Part shown: piece by piece, positions 55,199 to 64,000 of the stretch | Layout of the letters: every line of letters starts with the position of its first letter | How positions within the stretch are numbered: the stretch's first letter is position 1 | Origin: an uncultured Clostridia bacterium | Lineage (GTDB): Bacteria; Bacillota; Clostridia; TANB77; CAG-508 | Reading direction: 5' to 3' | DNA: 64,000 nucleotides | Assembly: GCA_944386365.1 (NCBI GenBank) | Contig: CALXAT010000002.1 | Location: 1 to 64,000 of the forward strand | Position numbers and translations under genes: made by a program | Notes under the pieces: generated by a model | Seen by the model: the letters and a program-made list of their open reading frames with translations, nothing else | What the model was told of the DNA's origin: nothing | Database searches by the model: none

Positions 55199-57622
55199 AT
55201 GAGTTATAACTTTAAAGAAATCGAAAAAAAATGGCAAGATAAATGGTATGCAGAAGGAACTTTTAATGCAAAAAATGATTTTACTATGAAAAAATGGTAT
55301 GGATTAATTGAATTTCCTTACCCATCAGGTCAAGGACTTCATGTGGGACACCCTAGAAGCTATACAGCATTAGATATTATTGCCAGAAAAAGAAGAATGC
55401 AAGGATATAATGTATTATTTCCAATTGGATTTGATGCCTTTGGGCTACCTGCTGAAAACTATGCTATTAAAAATCATATTCATCCAAAAATTACAACTGA
55501 AAAAAATATTAATCATTTTAGAGAACAATTAAAATCTATCGGTTTTTCTTTTGATTGGTCAAGAGAAATTAATACCACAGATCCAGAGTATTACAAATGG
55601 ACACAATGGATTTTTATTCAACTATATAAACATGGTTTAGCATATAAAGCTACCATGCCAATTAACTTCTGTACAGGTTGTAAAGTAGGACTTGCAAATG
55701 AGGAAGTGGTAAACGGTGTTTGTGAAAGATGTGGAAGCCCTGTTGTTCAAAAAGAGAAAAGCCAATGGATGTTAAGAATTACAAAATATGCACAAAGATT
55801 AATTGATGATTTAGATGATGTAGATTACTTAGATAAAATTAAAGCGCAACAAAAAAATTGGATTGGTCGTTCTGAAGGTGCAGAAGTTACTTTTAAAATT
55901 GCCGATTCTAACGAAACATTAACAGTCTATACAACTAGACCAGATACCTTATTTGGTGCTACATATATGGTAGTTGCTCCAGAGCATCCTATAATTGATA
56001 AACTAGCAGATAAAATTACCAACATAGATGAAATTAAAGAATATAAACATCAAGCTTCTTTAAAATCTGATTTTGAAAGATCAGAATTAAATAAAGAAAA
56101 AACGGGTTGTGAAATAAAAGGCATTAAAGCCATTAATCCATTAACAAATGAAGAGATTCCTATATGGATTTCAGATTATGTTTTGATTACTTATGGTACT
56201 GGTGCCATTATGGCTGTTCCTGGACATGATACTCGTGACCATGAATTTGCTAAAAAATTCAAATTACCAATTGTTCAAGTTATTAAACCTGTTGATGAAG
56301 CAATTGAATGTGATATTGATAAAGAAGCTTTTACTGACGTTGAAACTGGTATATTAATGAATTCTGGATTTTTAAATGATTTACCAGTTGTAGAAGCTAA
56401 GAAAAAAGTTATTGAATTTTTAGAAGATAAGCATATTGGTAAAAAACAAGTAAATTATAAATTACGTGATTGGGTATTTTCTAGACAACGTTATTGGGGT
56501 GAACCTATTCCTATGGTTTATTGTGAAAAATGTGGTTGGGTTCCTGTTCCAGAAGAAGAATTACCTTTAAAATTACCTGATGTAGAGGATTATGAGCCAG
56601 GTGAAAATGGAGAATCTCCTCTTGCAAGGCATGCAGAATGGTTAAATACCACTTGTCCTCATTGTGGTGGAAAAGCTAAAAGAGAAACAGATACGATGCC
56701 TCAATGGGCTGGTTCTTCTTGGTATTATCTAAGATATATGGATCCTCATAATGACAAAGCTTTAGCTTCAAAAGAAGCTTTAAAATATTGGTCACCTGTT
56801 GATTGGTACAATGGTGGTATGGAACATACAACACTTCATTTATTATATTCTAGATTTTGGCATAAATTCTTATATGATATTGGTGTTGTTCCAACAAAAG
56901 AACCATATCAAAAGCGTACTTCACATGGTATGATTTTAGGAAGCAATGGAGAAAAAATGTCTAAATCAAAAGGCAATGTTGTTAATCCAGATGATATTGT
57001 CAATGAATTTGGCGCAGATGCTTTTAGAGTTTATGAAATGTTTATGGGTCCTTTTGATCAAACAGCTCCATGGTCTATGGAAAGTATTAGAGGTTGTGCA
57101 AAATTTTTAGATAGAGTTTGGAATCTTCAAAATCTATTAGTAGATGGTGAAACATATTCTCCAAAATTTGAAAAAGCAATGCATAGAGCTATTAAAAAAG
57201 TATCTTCTGATATTGAAGAAATGAAATTTAATACTGCTGTTTCAACCTTTATGACTTTAGTAAATGATTTTTATAAAGAAAAAACGATTAATAAAGCAGA
57301 ATTTAAAACCTTTTTACAATTATTAAATCCTTTTGCACCACATATAACAGAAGAACTTTGGCAAACTGTATTTGGTGGAAAAGAAATGCTAGCTTATATG
57401 AAATGGCCTACATATGACGAAGAAAAAACAATTGCTGATGAAATTACGTTACCTATACAATTTAATGGTAAATTAAAAGCAACAATTATGATTTCTTTAG
57501 ATGAAAATGAAGAAAGTGTAAAAGAAAAAGTACATCAAGCTGTTGAAGATAAATTGGAAAATAAAACGATTGTAAAAGAAATTTATGTTAAAAATAAAAT
57601 TTATAATATCGTTATGAAATAA
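55199..57622 (+). CDS. leuS: Leucyl-tRNA synthetase
   Basis: An 807-residue class I synthetase that charges tRNA-Leu. The HIGH box appears as [13 protein letters not shown] near residue 42, and [10 protein letters not shown] is at about 583. The CP1 editing domain contains [15 protein letters not shown] and a [19 protein letters not shown] segment. Zinc-binding cysteines are visible in [18 protein letters not shown]. Translation starts at ATG 55199 after AAGAAGGA; the longer frame to 55133 would cover the promoter. Confidence 0.97.
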   Translation: MSYNFKEIEKKWQDKWYAEGTFNAKNDFTMKKWYGLIEFPYPSGQGLHVGHPRSYTALDIIARKRRMQGYNVLFPIGFDAFGLPAENYAIKNHIHPKITTEKNINHFREQLKSIGFSFDWSREINTTDPEYYKWTQWIFIQLYKHGLAYKATMPINFCTGCKVGLANEEVVNGVCERCGSPVVQKEKSQWMLRITKYAQRLIDDLDDVDYLDKIKAQQKNWIGRSEGAEVTFKIADSNETLTVYTTRPDTLFGATYMVVAPEHPIIDKLADKITNIDEIKEYKHQASLKSDFERSELNKEKTGCEIKGIKAINPLTNEEIPIWISDYVLITYGTGAIMAVPGHDTRDHEFAKKFKLPIVQVIKPVDEAIECDIDKEAFTDVETGILMNSGFLNDLPVVEAKKKVIEFLEDKHIGKKQVNYKLRDWVFSRQRYWGEPIPMVYCEKCGWVPVPEEELPLKLPDVEDYEPGENGESPLARHAEWLNTTCPHCGGKAKRETDTMPQWAGSSWYYLRYMDPHNDKALASKEALKYWSPVDWYNGGMEHTTLHLLYSRFWHKFLYDIGVVPTKEPYQKRTSHGMILGSNGEKMSKSKGNVVNPDDIVNEFGADAFRVYEMFMGPFDQTAPWSMESIRGCAKFLDRVWNLQNLLVDGETYSPKFEKAMHRAIKKVSSDIEEMKFNTAVSTFMTLVNDFYKEKTINKAEFKTFLQLLNPFAPHITEELWQTVFGGKEMLAYMKWPTYDEEKTIADEITLPIQFNGKLKATIMISLDENEESVKEKVHQAVEDKLENKTIVKEIYVKNKIYNIVMK

Positions 57623-57630
57623 TTAATTTT

Positions 57631-57673
57631 ATAAAAGCCTGTTAGTTATAAAAGCATACTAATAGGCTTTTAT
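57631..57673. terminator. Bidirectional terminator between leuS and the repeat protein
   Basis: Stem ATAAAAGCCT..TTAGT with its complement at 57631-57673, between convergent genes. Confidence 0.8.
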
Positions 57674-58110
57674 GTATTTTGAGTCTTTGAATTTAAAATA
57701 TAGATTTGATCATCATGTTTATCTACTATTTTTTCACATTTTGTAATTCTTTTATCTTGTTTTTCTATTTTTTCTGTATTTACTTTAAACGCATCAAATA
57801 ATGCTACTAATTTTTCTCCATGTTCTACTTCTATTCTAGCAACAGAGCCACTAATGTTGCGTAATTCTTGTTTGATTTTTGGTATCTCTTGTAGTTGTGT
57901 TTCTATCTCTGGTATCTTTTGCACTTGCTTTTCTATCTCTGGTATCTTTTGTACTTGCTTTTCTATCTCTGGTATCTTTTGTACTTGCTTTTCTATCTCT
58001 GGTATCTTTTGTACTTGCTTTTCTATTTCTGGTATCTTTTGCACTTGTCTCTTTATCTCTTTAACTTCTCCATATATTTTTAGCAAAAGATTCTGATCTG
58101 TGTTATTCAT
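57670..58110 (-). CDS. Coiled-coil protein with 10-residue tandem repeats
   Basis: A 146-residue protein that is almost wholly coiled coil. Five near-perfect copies of QVQKIPEIEK occupy residues about 21-70, with two diverged copies after them. The rest (GSVARIEVEHGEKLVALFDAFK and KQDKRITKCEKIVDKHDDQI) resembles small helical proteins found near phage or regulatory genes. The period of ten residues with PEIE is not a classic heptad. There is no signal peptide. The ribosome site (AAGGAGGG) is strong. Function is unknown. Confidence 0.7.
   Translation of the reverse strand: MNNTDQNLLLKIYGEVKEIKRQVQKIPEIEKQVQKIPEIEKQVQKIPEIEKQVQKIPEIEKQVQKIPEIETQLQEIPKIKQELRNISGSVARIEVEHGEKLVALFDAFKVNTEKIEKQDKRITKCEKIVDKHDDQIYILNSKTQNT
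57901..58048. repeat. 30-bp tandem repeat inside a coding sequence
   Basis: About five tandem 30-bp copies, differing at only one or two bases. Thirty is a multiple of three, so slippage would change repeat number without breaking the frame. Confidence 0.9.
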
Positions 58111-58350
58111 TCTTTCCCTCCTTTCTTTTTCTGATATTATATATTCTAAGATTTATAATGTCAATAAAAACATTTCGACAAAATTCTACATTTTCTCTTT
58201 GATCTTATTTTTTCTTTTTTCTCCTTTACTTTTATCTTACACAAATTTATTGTCATTAAACTGTAAAAAATATTTAATCATATTGACATATTTCTTAACT
58301 TTTCTTATAGTATAATATGGTTAGATAAGTATATACTAAGGAGAATTAAA

Positions 58351-59454
58351 ATGAGTATTAAATCTGATTTAAAAAAAGATGGAATCGAAGTTATCGAAAA
58401 ATTAGATACTTTAAAAATAAATTCAATCGCCAAAAATATTGCTTCTAAGCTATGTGAAACATTTCCTTCTTATGGCTTAAATGAAAATGATTTATTTATT
58501 AAGTTATCTAGATTGGATATGTATAAAGCAAAAATGCCTGAAGGTATGGCAGAAGCTAACTATTATTATAAAAATTCATCTATATATTTTAATGAACATA
58601 TTCCAGAAGAAGATATGGAAGAGTTTGCCATTCACGAATGTATCCATTATCTTCAAGAAGTAAAAGATAAACGAAATTATTTATTAAAAATGGGATTATG
58701 TGATTATACAGAATTCAAAATTTATGGATTAGGATTAAATGAAGCAGCTGTTCAATTAATGTCTTCCAAAGTAATTGGTATTCCGAAAGACTATGTTAAA
58801 TATTTTGGCATTAATTTTGAAACAACAAGTCCTTCCTATTATCCTTTGGAATGTTGTTTAGTAAATCAATTAGCTTATATTACAGGTGAGGATATTCTAT
58901 TTAAAAGTACCTTATTTAGTGATGATAATTTTAAAATAAAACTTTCTGAATTAACATCACAAAAAGATTTTATGGCTATTCAAAACGCAATTGATACTAT
59001 TTTATTTGCAGAAGAAGATATTATAAAGTTAAATAATAAAATTGCCTTAATTGATGATAGAAATAAAAAAGTCGATGATATGGTTAAAAAAATTGATGAG
59101 TTGAAAGAAAAAATTAAATTAACCTTTTTAAGAACACAAAACCTTATTATTTCTAGTTATTTTGATAAAGCTTTTTCAAATATACAAAACTTAGAGGAAT
59201 TAGAAAATTATCGAAAAAAACTATACAATTTTAAATCTTATCTTGGTTTTGCAGAAGGTTATACATTTTTTGATAATTATTATGTTGAAAAAATGGCTCA
59301 ACTAGAACATAAATACAATGTATTAGAAAACGGTGGTATTGAAACCGCTATTAATGTAAAAACTAAAAAGGAAAACAAAATTATAACTTTATTTAAAACT
59401 ATTAAAAGATTACTATTAGGAAATTCCTCTGAAAAGGAAAACACAACTTTATAA
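58351..59454 (+). CDS. Predicted zincin-type metalloprotein with HExxH motif
   Basis: A 367-residue protein I cannot name. MEEFAIHECIHYLQEVKDK at about 90-108 contains HECIH, a match to HExxH. IYGLGLNEAAVQLMSSKVIG, about 30 residues later, offers the glutamate expected in gluzincins. Two coiled-coil stretches follow (about 235-265 and 280-300). There is no signal peptide, so it would act inside the cell. An AAGGAG site precedes the ATG at 58351. Protease activity is a prediction from the motif only. Confidence 0.6.
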   Translation: MSIKSDLKKDGIEVIEKLDTLKINSIAKNIASKLCETFPSYGLNENDLFIKLSRLDMYKAKMPEGMAEANYYYKNSSIYFNEHIPEEDMEEFAIHECIHYLQEVKDKRNYLLKMGLCDYTEFKIYGLGLNEAAVQLMSSKVIGIPKDYVKYFGINFETTSPSYYPLECCLVNQLAYITGEDILFKSTLFSDDNFKIKLSELTSQKDFMAIQNAIDTILFAEEDIIKLNNKIALIDDRNKKVDDMVKKIDELKEKIKLTFLRTQNLIISSYFDKAFSNIQNLEELENYRKKLYNFKSYLGFAEGYTFFDNYYVEKMAQLEHKYNVLENGGIETAINVKTKKENKIITLFKTIKRLLLGNSSEKENTTL

Positions 59455-59461
59455 AGCAAAA

Positions 59462-59489
59462 GCCCCTCAACCAGAAATGGATGAGGGGC
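59462..59489 (-). terminator. GC-rich terminator of the small gene at 59546-59710
   Basis: Arms GCCCCTCA and TGAGGGGC with a 12-base loop. On the minus strand TTTTGCTTT follows. Confidence 0.75.
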
Positions 59490-59545
59490 AGACTTTACTG
59501 CCAAACTATGTTTTTACTCAGTAATAGTCTATCCACAGTTTCTGA

Positions 59546-59710
59546 CTAGGTAGTGGCTTCCCAGAACCCGCCCTTTTTCTTCAGTTTTTTAATTCTAGAA
59601 GACTTCACTCGTTTTTTCTCAGCTGCGGTCTTAAGATATAAATGTTTTGTCAATAGATAACTCCAAAGATATATGGGTAAATGCTCAAGCGAGTTTTTAA
59701 CCGTTTCCAT
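59546..59710 (-). CDS. Small basic protein of foreign composition
   Basis: A 54-residue frame from ATG 59710 (AGGAT just upstream) to TAG 59546. It has a hydrophobic start (LEHLPIYLWSYLL) and a strongly basic end (KKRVKSSRIKKLKKKGG). The surrounding 59455-59720 segment is clearly more GC-rich than adjacent genes and ends in a GC-rich terminator, like the 49070 gene. It lies 17 bp after the GltD-like gene. Whether it is translated is uncertain. Confidence 0.4.
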   Translation of the reverse strand: METVKNSLEHLPIYLWSYLLTKHLYLKTAAEKKRVKSSRIKKLKKKGGFWEATT

Positions 59711-59727
59711 ATCCTGATAAGGAAGTT

Positions 59728-60981
59728 TTACATGGTTTCAATTATCTGTTTTGCCGCTTCCCTTCCTGACTTTGCTGCCCAGGCAACAGTTCCTTTCATT
59801 CCTGCTAAGTCTCCTCCCGAATAGATTTTAGGATTAGACGTTCTATATGTATCATCTATTTGTATATTTCCCCATTTATTTAAATCTAGTCCCAAATCTT
59901 TTACATATTCTTGTGGTTTTGAACCTAAAGCCATAATAATATAATCTACATCTACTTGATAATTGCTATTTTCAATATTAACCGGAGATAATCTACTGTC
60001 TCCCTCCTTTTGAACTAGTTTTGTTTTTATCAATTCTACTTTTTCTACTTTTTTATCTCCTAATATTTTAACAATATTGTTTTGAAAAGCAAACTTTACC
60101 CCTTCATTTTTGGCATCTTGTATTTCTTTTTTTTCTGCTGGCATTTGTTCTTCTGCTCTTCTATAAACGACTGTTACTTCTTTTGCCCCCATTCTATTGA
60201 TTGTTCTTGCGCAGTCCATTGCTACATTTCCACCACCTGTAACGATGACTTTTTTTCCTTTATAATCTGGATGTAAATCATATTCTAATAATTCGTTACC
60301 TCCATAAACACCTTTTAAATCTTCTCCTTCTACTCCCATTTTAGAAGAAACATTTGCACCAATACTCAAAAATATAGCATCATATTGGTTTTCTATTTCT
60401 TCTAATTTTAGATTTTTCCCTAATTCTGTATGGTATTTCACTTCAATTCCTAAATCTAAGATATCTTTTACTGTTTCTTTAACAATTTCTTTTGACAACC
60501 TAAACTCTGGTATTCCAAATACTAATAAACCACCTAAATAATCATATTTTTCATATATTGTAACACCTATTCCTTCTTTAGCCAAAAATGCGGCACAAGT
60601 TAAACCAGCTGGTCCCCCTCCAATAATTGCTACTTTTTTGTTCTTTTTTTCTGACTTTTCATAACAATCTGATAAATGATACCCTAATTCATGTGCTTTA
60701 TCAAAAGTATATGCCTCTAATTCTCCTATAGAAACTGGATCTCCTTTTATTCCTCTAACACATGAACCCTGACATTGTTTTTCATGAGGACAGATTCTTC
60801 CACATACACCTGGTAAAACAGTTGTTTCTGATAAAATTTTATAGGCTTCAAAATATGCTTCTTTTTTTAAAGCTTGTATAAAATCTGGTATATGATTATT
60901 TAATGGACACCCTTTTAAAGAACATGGTTTTACCTTACAATTTAAACAATAATTTGTCTTTTCTTCTATTTCTTTTATCAT
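59728..60981 (-). CDS. Glutamate synthase small-chain-like NAD(P)H oxidoreductase
   Basis: A 417-residue flavoprotein. The N terminus has cysteine clusters for Fe-S centres (CLNCKVKPCSLKGCPLNNHIPDFI, then GVCGRICPHEKQCQGSCVRG). The FAD-binding loop is VAIIGGGPAGLTCAAFLA (about 125) and the NAD(P)H loop is VIVTGGGNVAMDCART (about 250). GGDLAGMKGTVAWAAKSGREAA closes it. The fold is shared by GltD, NfnB and similar electron-transfer subunits. No GltB or NfnA partner is adjacent, so the reaction is not fixed. Confidence 0.85.
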   Translation of the reverse strand: MIKEIEEKTNYCLNCKVKPCSLKGCPLNNHIPDFIQALKKEAYFEAYKILSETTVLPGVCGRICPHEKQCQGSCVRGIKGDPVSIGELEAYTFDKAHELGYHLSDCYEKSEKKNKKVAIIGGGPAGLTCAAFLAKEGIGVTIYEKYDYLGGLLVFGIPEFRLSKEIVKETVKDILDLGIEVKYHTELGKNLKLEEIENQYDAIFLSIGANVSSKMGVEGEDLKGVYGGNELLEYDLHPDYKGKKVIVTGGGNVAMDCARTINRMGAKEVTVVYRRAEEQMPAEKKEIQDAKNEGVKFAFQNNIVKILGDKKVEKVELIKTKLVQKEGDSRLSPVNIENSNYQVDVDYIIMALGSKPQEYVKDLGLDLNKWGNIQIDDTYRTSNPKIYSGGDLAGMKGTVAWAAKSGREAAKQIIETM

Positions 60982-61112
60982 TTTTTCCTCTTTCCTCTTA
61001 TTTACATTTTTTCAAAACATACTGTAAATGTATACTGTTTTTTTATATATTCATTAATTATTTTACATTTTTTATATGCTTTCGTCAACAAAACCGACTT
61101 AACAGTTAAGTT

Positions 61113-61148
61113 AATACCATTCAAATATAAAATAATTTGAATGGTATT
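61113..61148 (-). terminator. Hairpin after the uracil-DNA glycosylase gene
   Basis: Arms AATACCATTCAAAT and complement with an 8-base loop at 61113-61148. The downstream U run is weak on the minus strand. Confidence 0.55.
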
Positions 61149-61150
61149 GT

Positions 61151-61714
61151 TTATTTTGTTAAATTAAAATTCATTTCTTCAAGTACTTTTTGTAAATCCT
61201 TTATAAAATCTATTTTTTTCGTTTCATCTCGTAATAATGCAGCTGGATGCCAAGTTGGCATATATTTTATTCCCTTTTTTTCTACCCATTTTCCTCTAGA
61301 TGCTGTTATTCCATATTCCTTTCCTAAAATATTTTTTAAAGCAACACTTCCTAATAAAACAATTACTTCTGGTTGAACAAGTATTACTTGATTTCTTAAA
61401 TAATCTAAACATGCTGTTGCTTCATCTTCTTCTGGATTTCTATTAGATGGTGGTCTACATTTTACCACATTGGCAATATAGACTTGTTTTCTATCTATTC
61501 CTAAAGTTTCAAATGCTAAATTCATTAATTTTCCTGCTCTTCCAACAAATGGTTCCCCTAATCTATCCTCGTCTGCACCAGGTCCTTCTCCAATAAGCAT
61601 TAGTTTTGCATCTTTATTTCCAGTTCCAAAAACAATATTTTGTCTTGTTTTATATAATTTACATCTATTACATCCTTTAATAGATTCTTCTAATTCTTCC
61701 CATGTTTTAAACAT
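61151..61714 (-). CDS. udg: Type-4 uracil-DNA glycosylase (Fe-S)
   Basis: A 187-residue family 4 UDG, which removes uracil from DNA. The 4Fe-4S cysteines are Cys15 and Cys18 (GCNRCKLYKTR) and two more in VVKCRPPSNRNPEEDEATAC. Motif 1 GEGPGADEDRLGEPFVGRAG and the active-site HPAALLR near residue 158 are present. The genes UDG and pgeF lie 27 bp apart and are likely co-transcribed. Confidence 0.93.
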   Translation of the reverse strand: MFKTWEELEESIKGCNRCKLYKTRQNIVFGTGNKDAKLMLIGEGPGADEDRLGEPFVGRAGKLMNLAFETLGIDRKQVYIANVVKCRPPSNRNPEEDEATACLDYLRNQVILVQPEVIVLLGSVALKNILGKEYGITASRGKWVEKKGIKYMPTWHPAALLRDETKKIDFIKDLQKVLEEMNFNLTK

Positions 61715-61741
61715 TTCTATTACATCCTTTTTTTATTTTAT

Positions 61742-62632
61742 TCATTTTAACTCTATTACTGCTGTCTCTGTATTATAATTTTTCTTTTCTATTCGATAAG
61801 AATGTATGCTATCAGAATGACAAACACTACAAATTCCTGAATCAATAATATTTTCTGGTTCTAATCCTTCTTTCTGAAGCATAATTTTATTTATCAAAAC
61901 TGTATCAATATGCCATTTTGTATTTTCTATCTTCTCTTCTATAAAATCTGCAAAGTGAATTGTTTTTTCTTTATTTTCTTTTTCTATATCTATAAATTTC
62001 GTATTTTCTAAATCTTTAAATTCTTTTTCAAACATATCTTTTACGTCAATATCTACTTCAAAATGACATTTTCTAATGCTTGGGCAAATACAACAAATAA
62101 TATCCTTTGGATGACATCCAAATTCTTTAACCATTTTTTTGACTGTTTTTATAGAAATTCTTTGCAATGTTCCCCTCCATCCAGAATGTGTATTTGCAAT
62201 TACTTTTTTTATGGGATCAAAAAATAGTAATAAAATACAATCTGCATTTGTTGTTGCTAACATCAAATTTTTCTGGTTTGTAATTAATCCATCTTCTATC
62301 CCTTCTTCTGCTAAACTAAAATCTGGTTCTGTCTTATTTACTTTTTTTTGGATCACTTTAACGATATCTGTATGATTTTGATTTGCTTGTACAATATGTA
62401 CATAATCACTCTGTATGCTATCACAGATCTTTTTATATGATTCCTTTGCCAATTCTACTCTTTCTATTGATGCTAGTTTTTGATCTGCTGTTGTTGTCTT
62501 AAACCCTACATCTATGCCCAATGAATAAGCATGATTAATAATATTCTTATATTCTAACAATTTTCTGAATTGCAAATATTCTATATTTCTATTTTTTATA
62601 TGAATTACATTTTCATTGGATAAATCTTGCAT
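61742..62632 (-). CDS. pgeF: PgeF/YlmD-family multicopper-like (laccase domain) protein
   Basis: A 296-residue protein of the PgeF/YlmD family (laccase domain, formerly DUF152). Zinc/copper-ligand motifs are ANQNHTDIV (about 100), TNADCILLLFFDP (about 148), NTHSGWRGTLQRIS (about 167) and CHFEVDIDV (about 208). Members act on purine nucleosides or edit muropeptides. It is somewhat longer than average, with an N-terminal extension. Neighbours are udg and an MFS gene. Confidence 0.85.
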   Translation of the reverse strand: MQDLSNENVIHIKNRNIEYLQFRKLLEYKNIINHAYSLGIDVGFKTTTADQKLASIERVELAKESYKKICDSIQSDYVHIVQANQNHTDIVKVIQKKVNKTEPDFSLAEEGIEDGLITNQKNLMLATTNADCILLLFFDPIKKVIANTHSGWRGTLQRISIKTVKKMVKEFGCHPKDIICCICPSIRKCHFEVDIDVKDMFEKEFKDLENTKFIDIEKENKEKTIHFADFIEEKIENTKWHIDTVLINKIMLQKEGLEPENIIDSGICSVCHSDSIHSYRIEKKNYNTETAVIELK

Positions 62633-62657
62633 AAAATCCTCCTTTACAATATATTCT

Positions 62658-63948
62658 TTATTCAGATTGATTTAATTCATCATATTTAATTTCTTCTTTA
62701 GAATATTCTTCAGGTTTTAATCCTACTCTTGCTTTCATATATTTACTCATAACTATTGTAAATATAACTGTTAATCCACCAATAATGATCATACAATATG
62801 AAATATTTATTCTGTCTAGCAAAAATGAAGCCAATACCCCTATTCCTGCACTCAATATGCTTCCTAAAAAATTTTTAGCTGTAAATATTTTTGTATCTAT
62901 CTTCTCATTTGCAAAATTTCTTAAATATTTTTCGATTAATGGATAATATATCCCCTTATATGCATATCGAATCACATAAGCAATAATGATAAATAAAATA
63001 CAAAATTGATATTCTTTAGAAATCACTCCAAATATTCCTGCCGCAATTGTCGATATTCCTATTATGCCCATTAATATACATAAAGATTTATTTTTGAACT
63101 TATCATGAAATTCTTCTTGCTTCTTAGCTAATATTCCTGATATGATTCCTAATGCTGCAAATATAATACATAGATATTTTGCTGGCATATTAAAATCTTC
63201 CAATAAACTAATTTCATAAGTTCCTAATACACTCATAATTCCTACTGCAACTGCTGAAAATAATATTAAAGCCTTTAATCTTTCTGATTTTAGTATAAAC
63301 TTGAAGGAATCTTTCAACTCTGTTATTTGATTAAATTCTTGAATTTTATGTTTCTTACTTTTCATCTGTGGCTCTATAAACGCTGTAGATATTAAAGTAA
63401 CAACAATTGTAATTAACAAGGATAATGTAATTGGTATATATGGATTAATATCATAAAAAAATCCAGCTAGTACTGTTGATATTGCATTTATAATATAATA
63501 ATTGGATATACCTTTTTGCGTAATTTTAGCAAATATTTTACTTTTATATCTTGAAGGTGGTATTGATTCATTTAATAATGCTGGATCTGCTGTTTCTTTA
63601 ATACCAAAAGCTAAAGAAGATAATAACTCCGCAGTTACCAAATTAAATAAATTATTACTAAACATAACCACTAACATATATAGACAATTTAAAAAGTTCG
63701 CAAAAATAATACTTCTTTTTCTTCCCAAATATTCAATTACAAATGTTGCTGGAACTTGCATAATGATTCCAAACAAAGCATAAAAAGAATCTATTAATAC
63801 AACATCCGCTGGATTTATATTTTTAACCCCGTGTTAAAAATAAGAAATTGGTTGTATAAAAAAATATGTAATCCCAACCTAATGTCCTATATAGTGGAAA
63901 TAATTTCATATTTCTTTTTCGCATTTGCACTTTTTCTTTTTCTATCAT
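62658..63948 (-). pseudogene. MFS transporter with a single-base frameshift near its N terminus
   Basis: Twelve-helix major facilitator. The main frame (62658-63776) covers helices 2-12, with FVIEYLGRKRSIIFAN as the loop 2-3 motif and ELLSSLAFGIKETADPALLNES. The start lies upstream: ATG 63948 after GAGGAATT reads MRKRNMKLFPLYRTLGWDYIFFYTTNFLFLT, then a shift near 63828 leads into VKNINPADVVLIDSFYALFGIIMQVP. With one base removed the protein has about 429 residues. Substrate unknown. Confidence 0.8.
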
Positions 63949-64000
63949 AAATTCCTCATTTCATTCTTTTGTTTTATTCTTTAATTTTCTTTTGCATCTT

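Noticed and set aside
57901..58048. Possible CRISPR array
   Set aside because: The 30-bp repeats are directly contiguous, have no spacers, and lie inside an open frame. No cas genes are present.
57854..58096. Three overlapping plus-strand frames with hydrophobic repeats
   Set aside because: They are mirror frames of the 30-bp repeat in the minus-strand coiled-coil gene, which has a good ribosome site.
1..64000. tRNA, rRNA and known riboswitch genes
   Set aside because: I looked for tRNA-like cloverleaf ends, T-box leaders before leuS, and common riboswitch cores, and saw none. A covariance-model search was not possible.

Overview
The window looks like chromosome of an uncultured, spore-forming, fermentative Clostridia-type Bacillota. 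It is very AT-rich (near 30% GC by eye, not computed). Genes have strong AAGGAGG-type ribosome binding sites and use the standard code. Sporulation genes (spoIIID, yabG, veg, yunB, a SPOCS/LysM protein) sit beside anaerobic energy genes (pflB/pflA, adhE). Most genes are ordinary housekeeping genes on the minus strand.

Layout. 1-1.5 kb: defence/phage-like genes (AlbA_2 domain, ORF6N). 1.8-9.4 kb: metallo-hydrolase, superoxide dismutase, sporulation block, tcdA. 9.5-16.5 kb: FAD dehydrogenase, cysteine desulfurase, patatin, WG-repeat protein, CorC-type protein. 16.6-18.5 kb: a sortase and a thioester surface protein. 18.7-25.2 kb: two-component system, MscS channel, rpoD-dnaG. 25.3-36 kb: alarmone synthetase, adhE, M23 peptidase, pflB-pflA. 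36-39.7 kb: S1 protein, two RNA methyltransferases, DUF362 ferredoxin. 39.7-45.2 kb: an accessory island. 45.3-64 kb: mfd, a compositionally foreign gene, an SDR, topB, HD proteins, leuS, a repeat protein, a zincin, a GltD-like protein, UDG, pgeF and an MFS transporter.

The highlight is a complete diversity-generating retroelement (DGR) at 41.2-45.2 kb, read on the minus strand. The target gene encodes a prepilin-like N terminus and a formylglycine-generating-enzyme/C-type-lectin-like C terminus that ends in the variable repeat (VR). It is followed by the adenine-rich template repeat (TR), a large stem-loop, avd and a DGR-type reverse transcriptase. TR and VR align without gaps over about 148 bp at a constant offset of 285 bp. 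About 25 of 30 differences fall at template adenines. A small XRE regulator is divergent from the target gene.

Next to it (39.77-41.2 kb) lies what looks like a ghost of a second DGR locus. Both TR-flanking segments recur there joined without the TR, and the terminator that follows the RT gene is also duplicated. The space between holds a PemK/MazF-like toxin gene and a promoter-driven array of four hairpins, each preceded by ATCC.

Other oddities: a sortase gene with no ATG, GTG or TTG in frame (probable AUU start); its presumed substrate ends immediately after LPVTG; and several single-base frameshifts in otherwise intact genes (ORF6N, sod, yunB, mfd start, MFS), which may be real decay or sequencing error.
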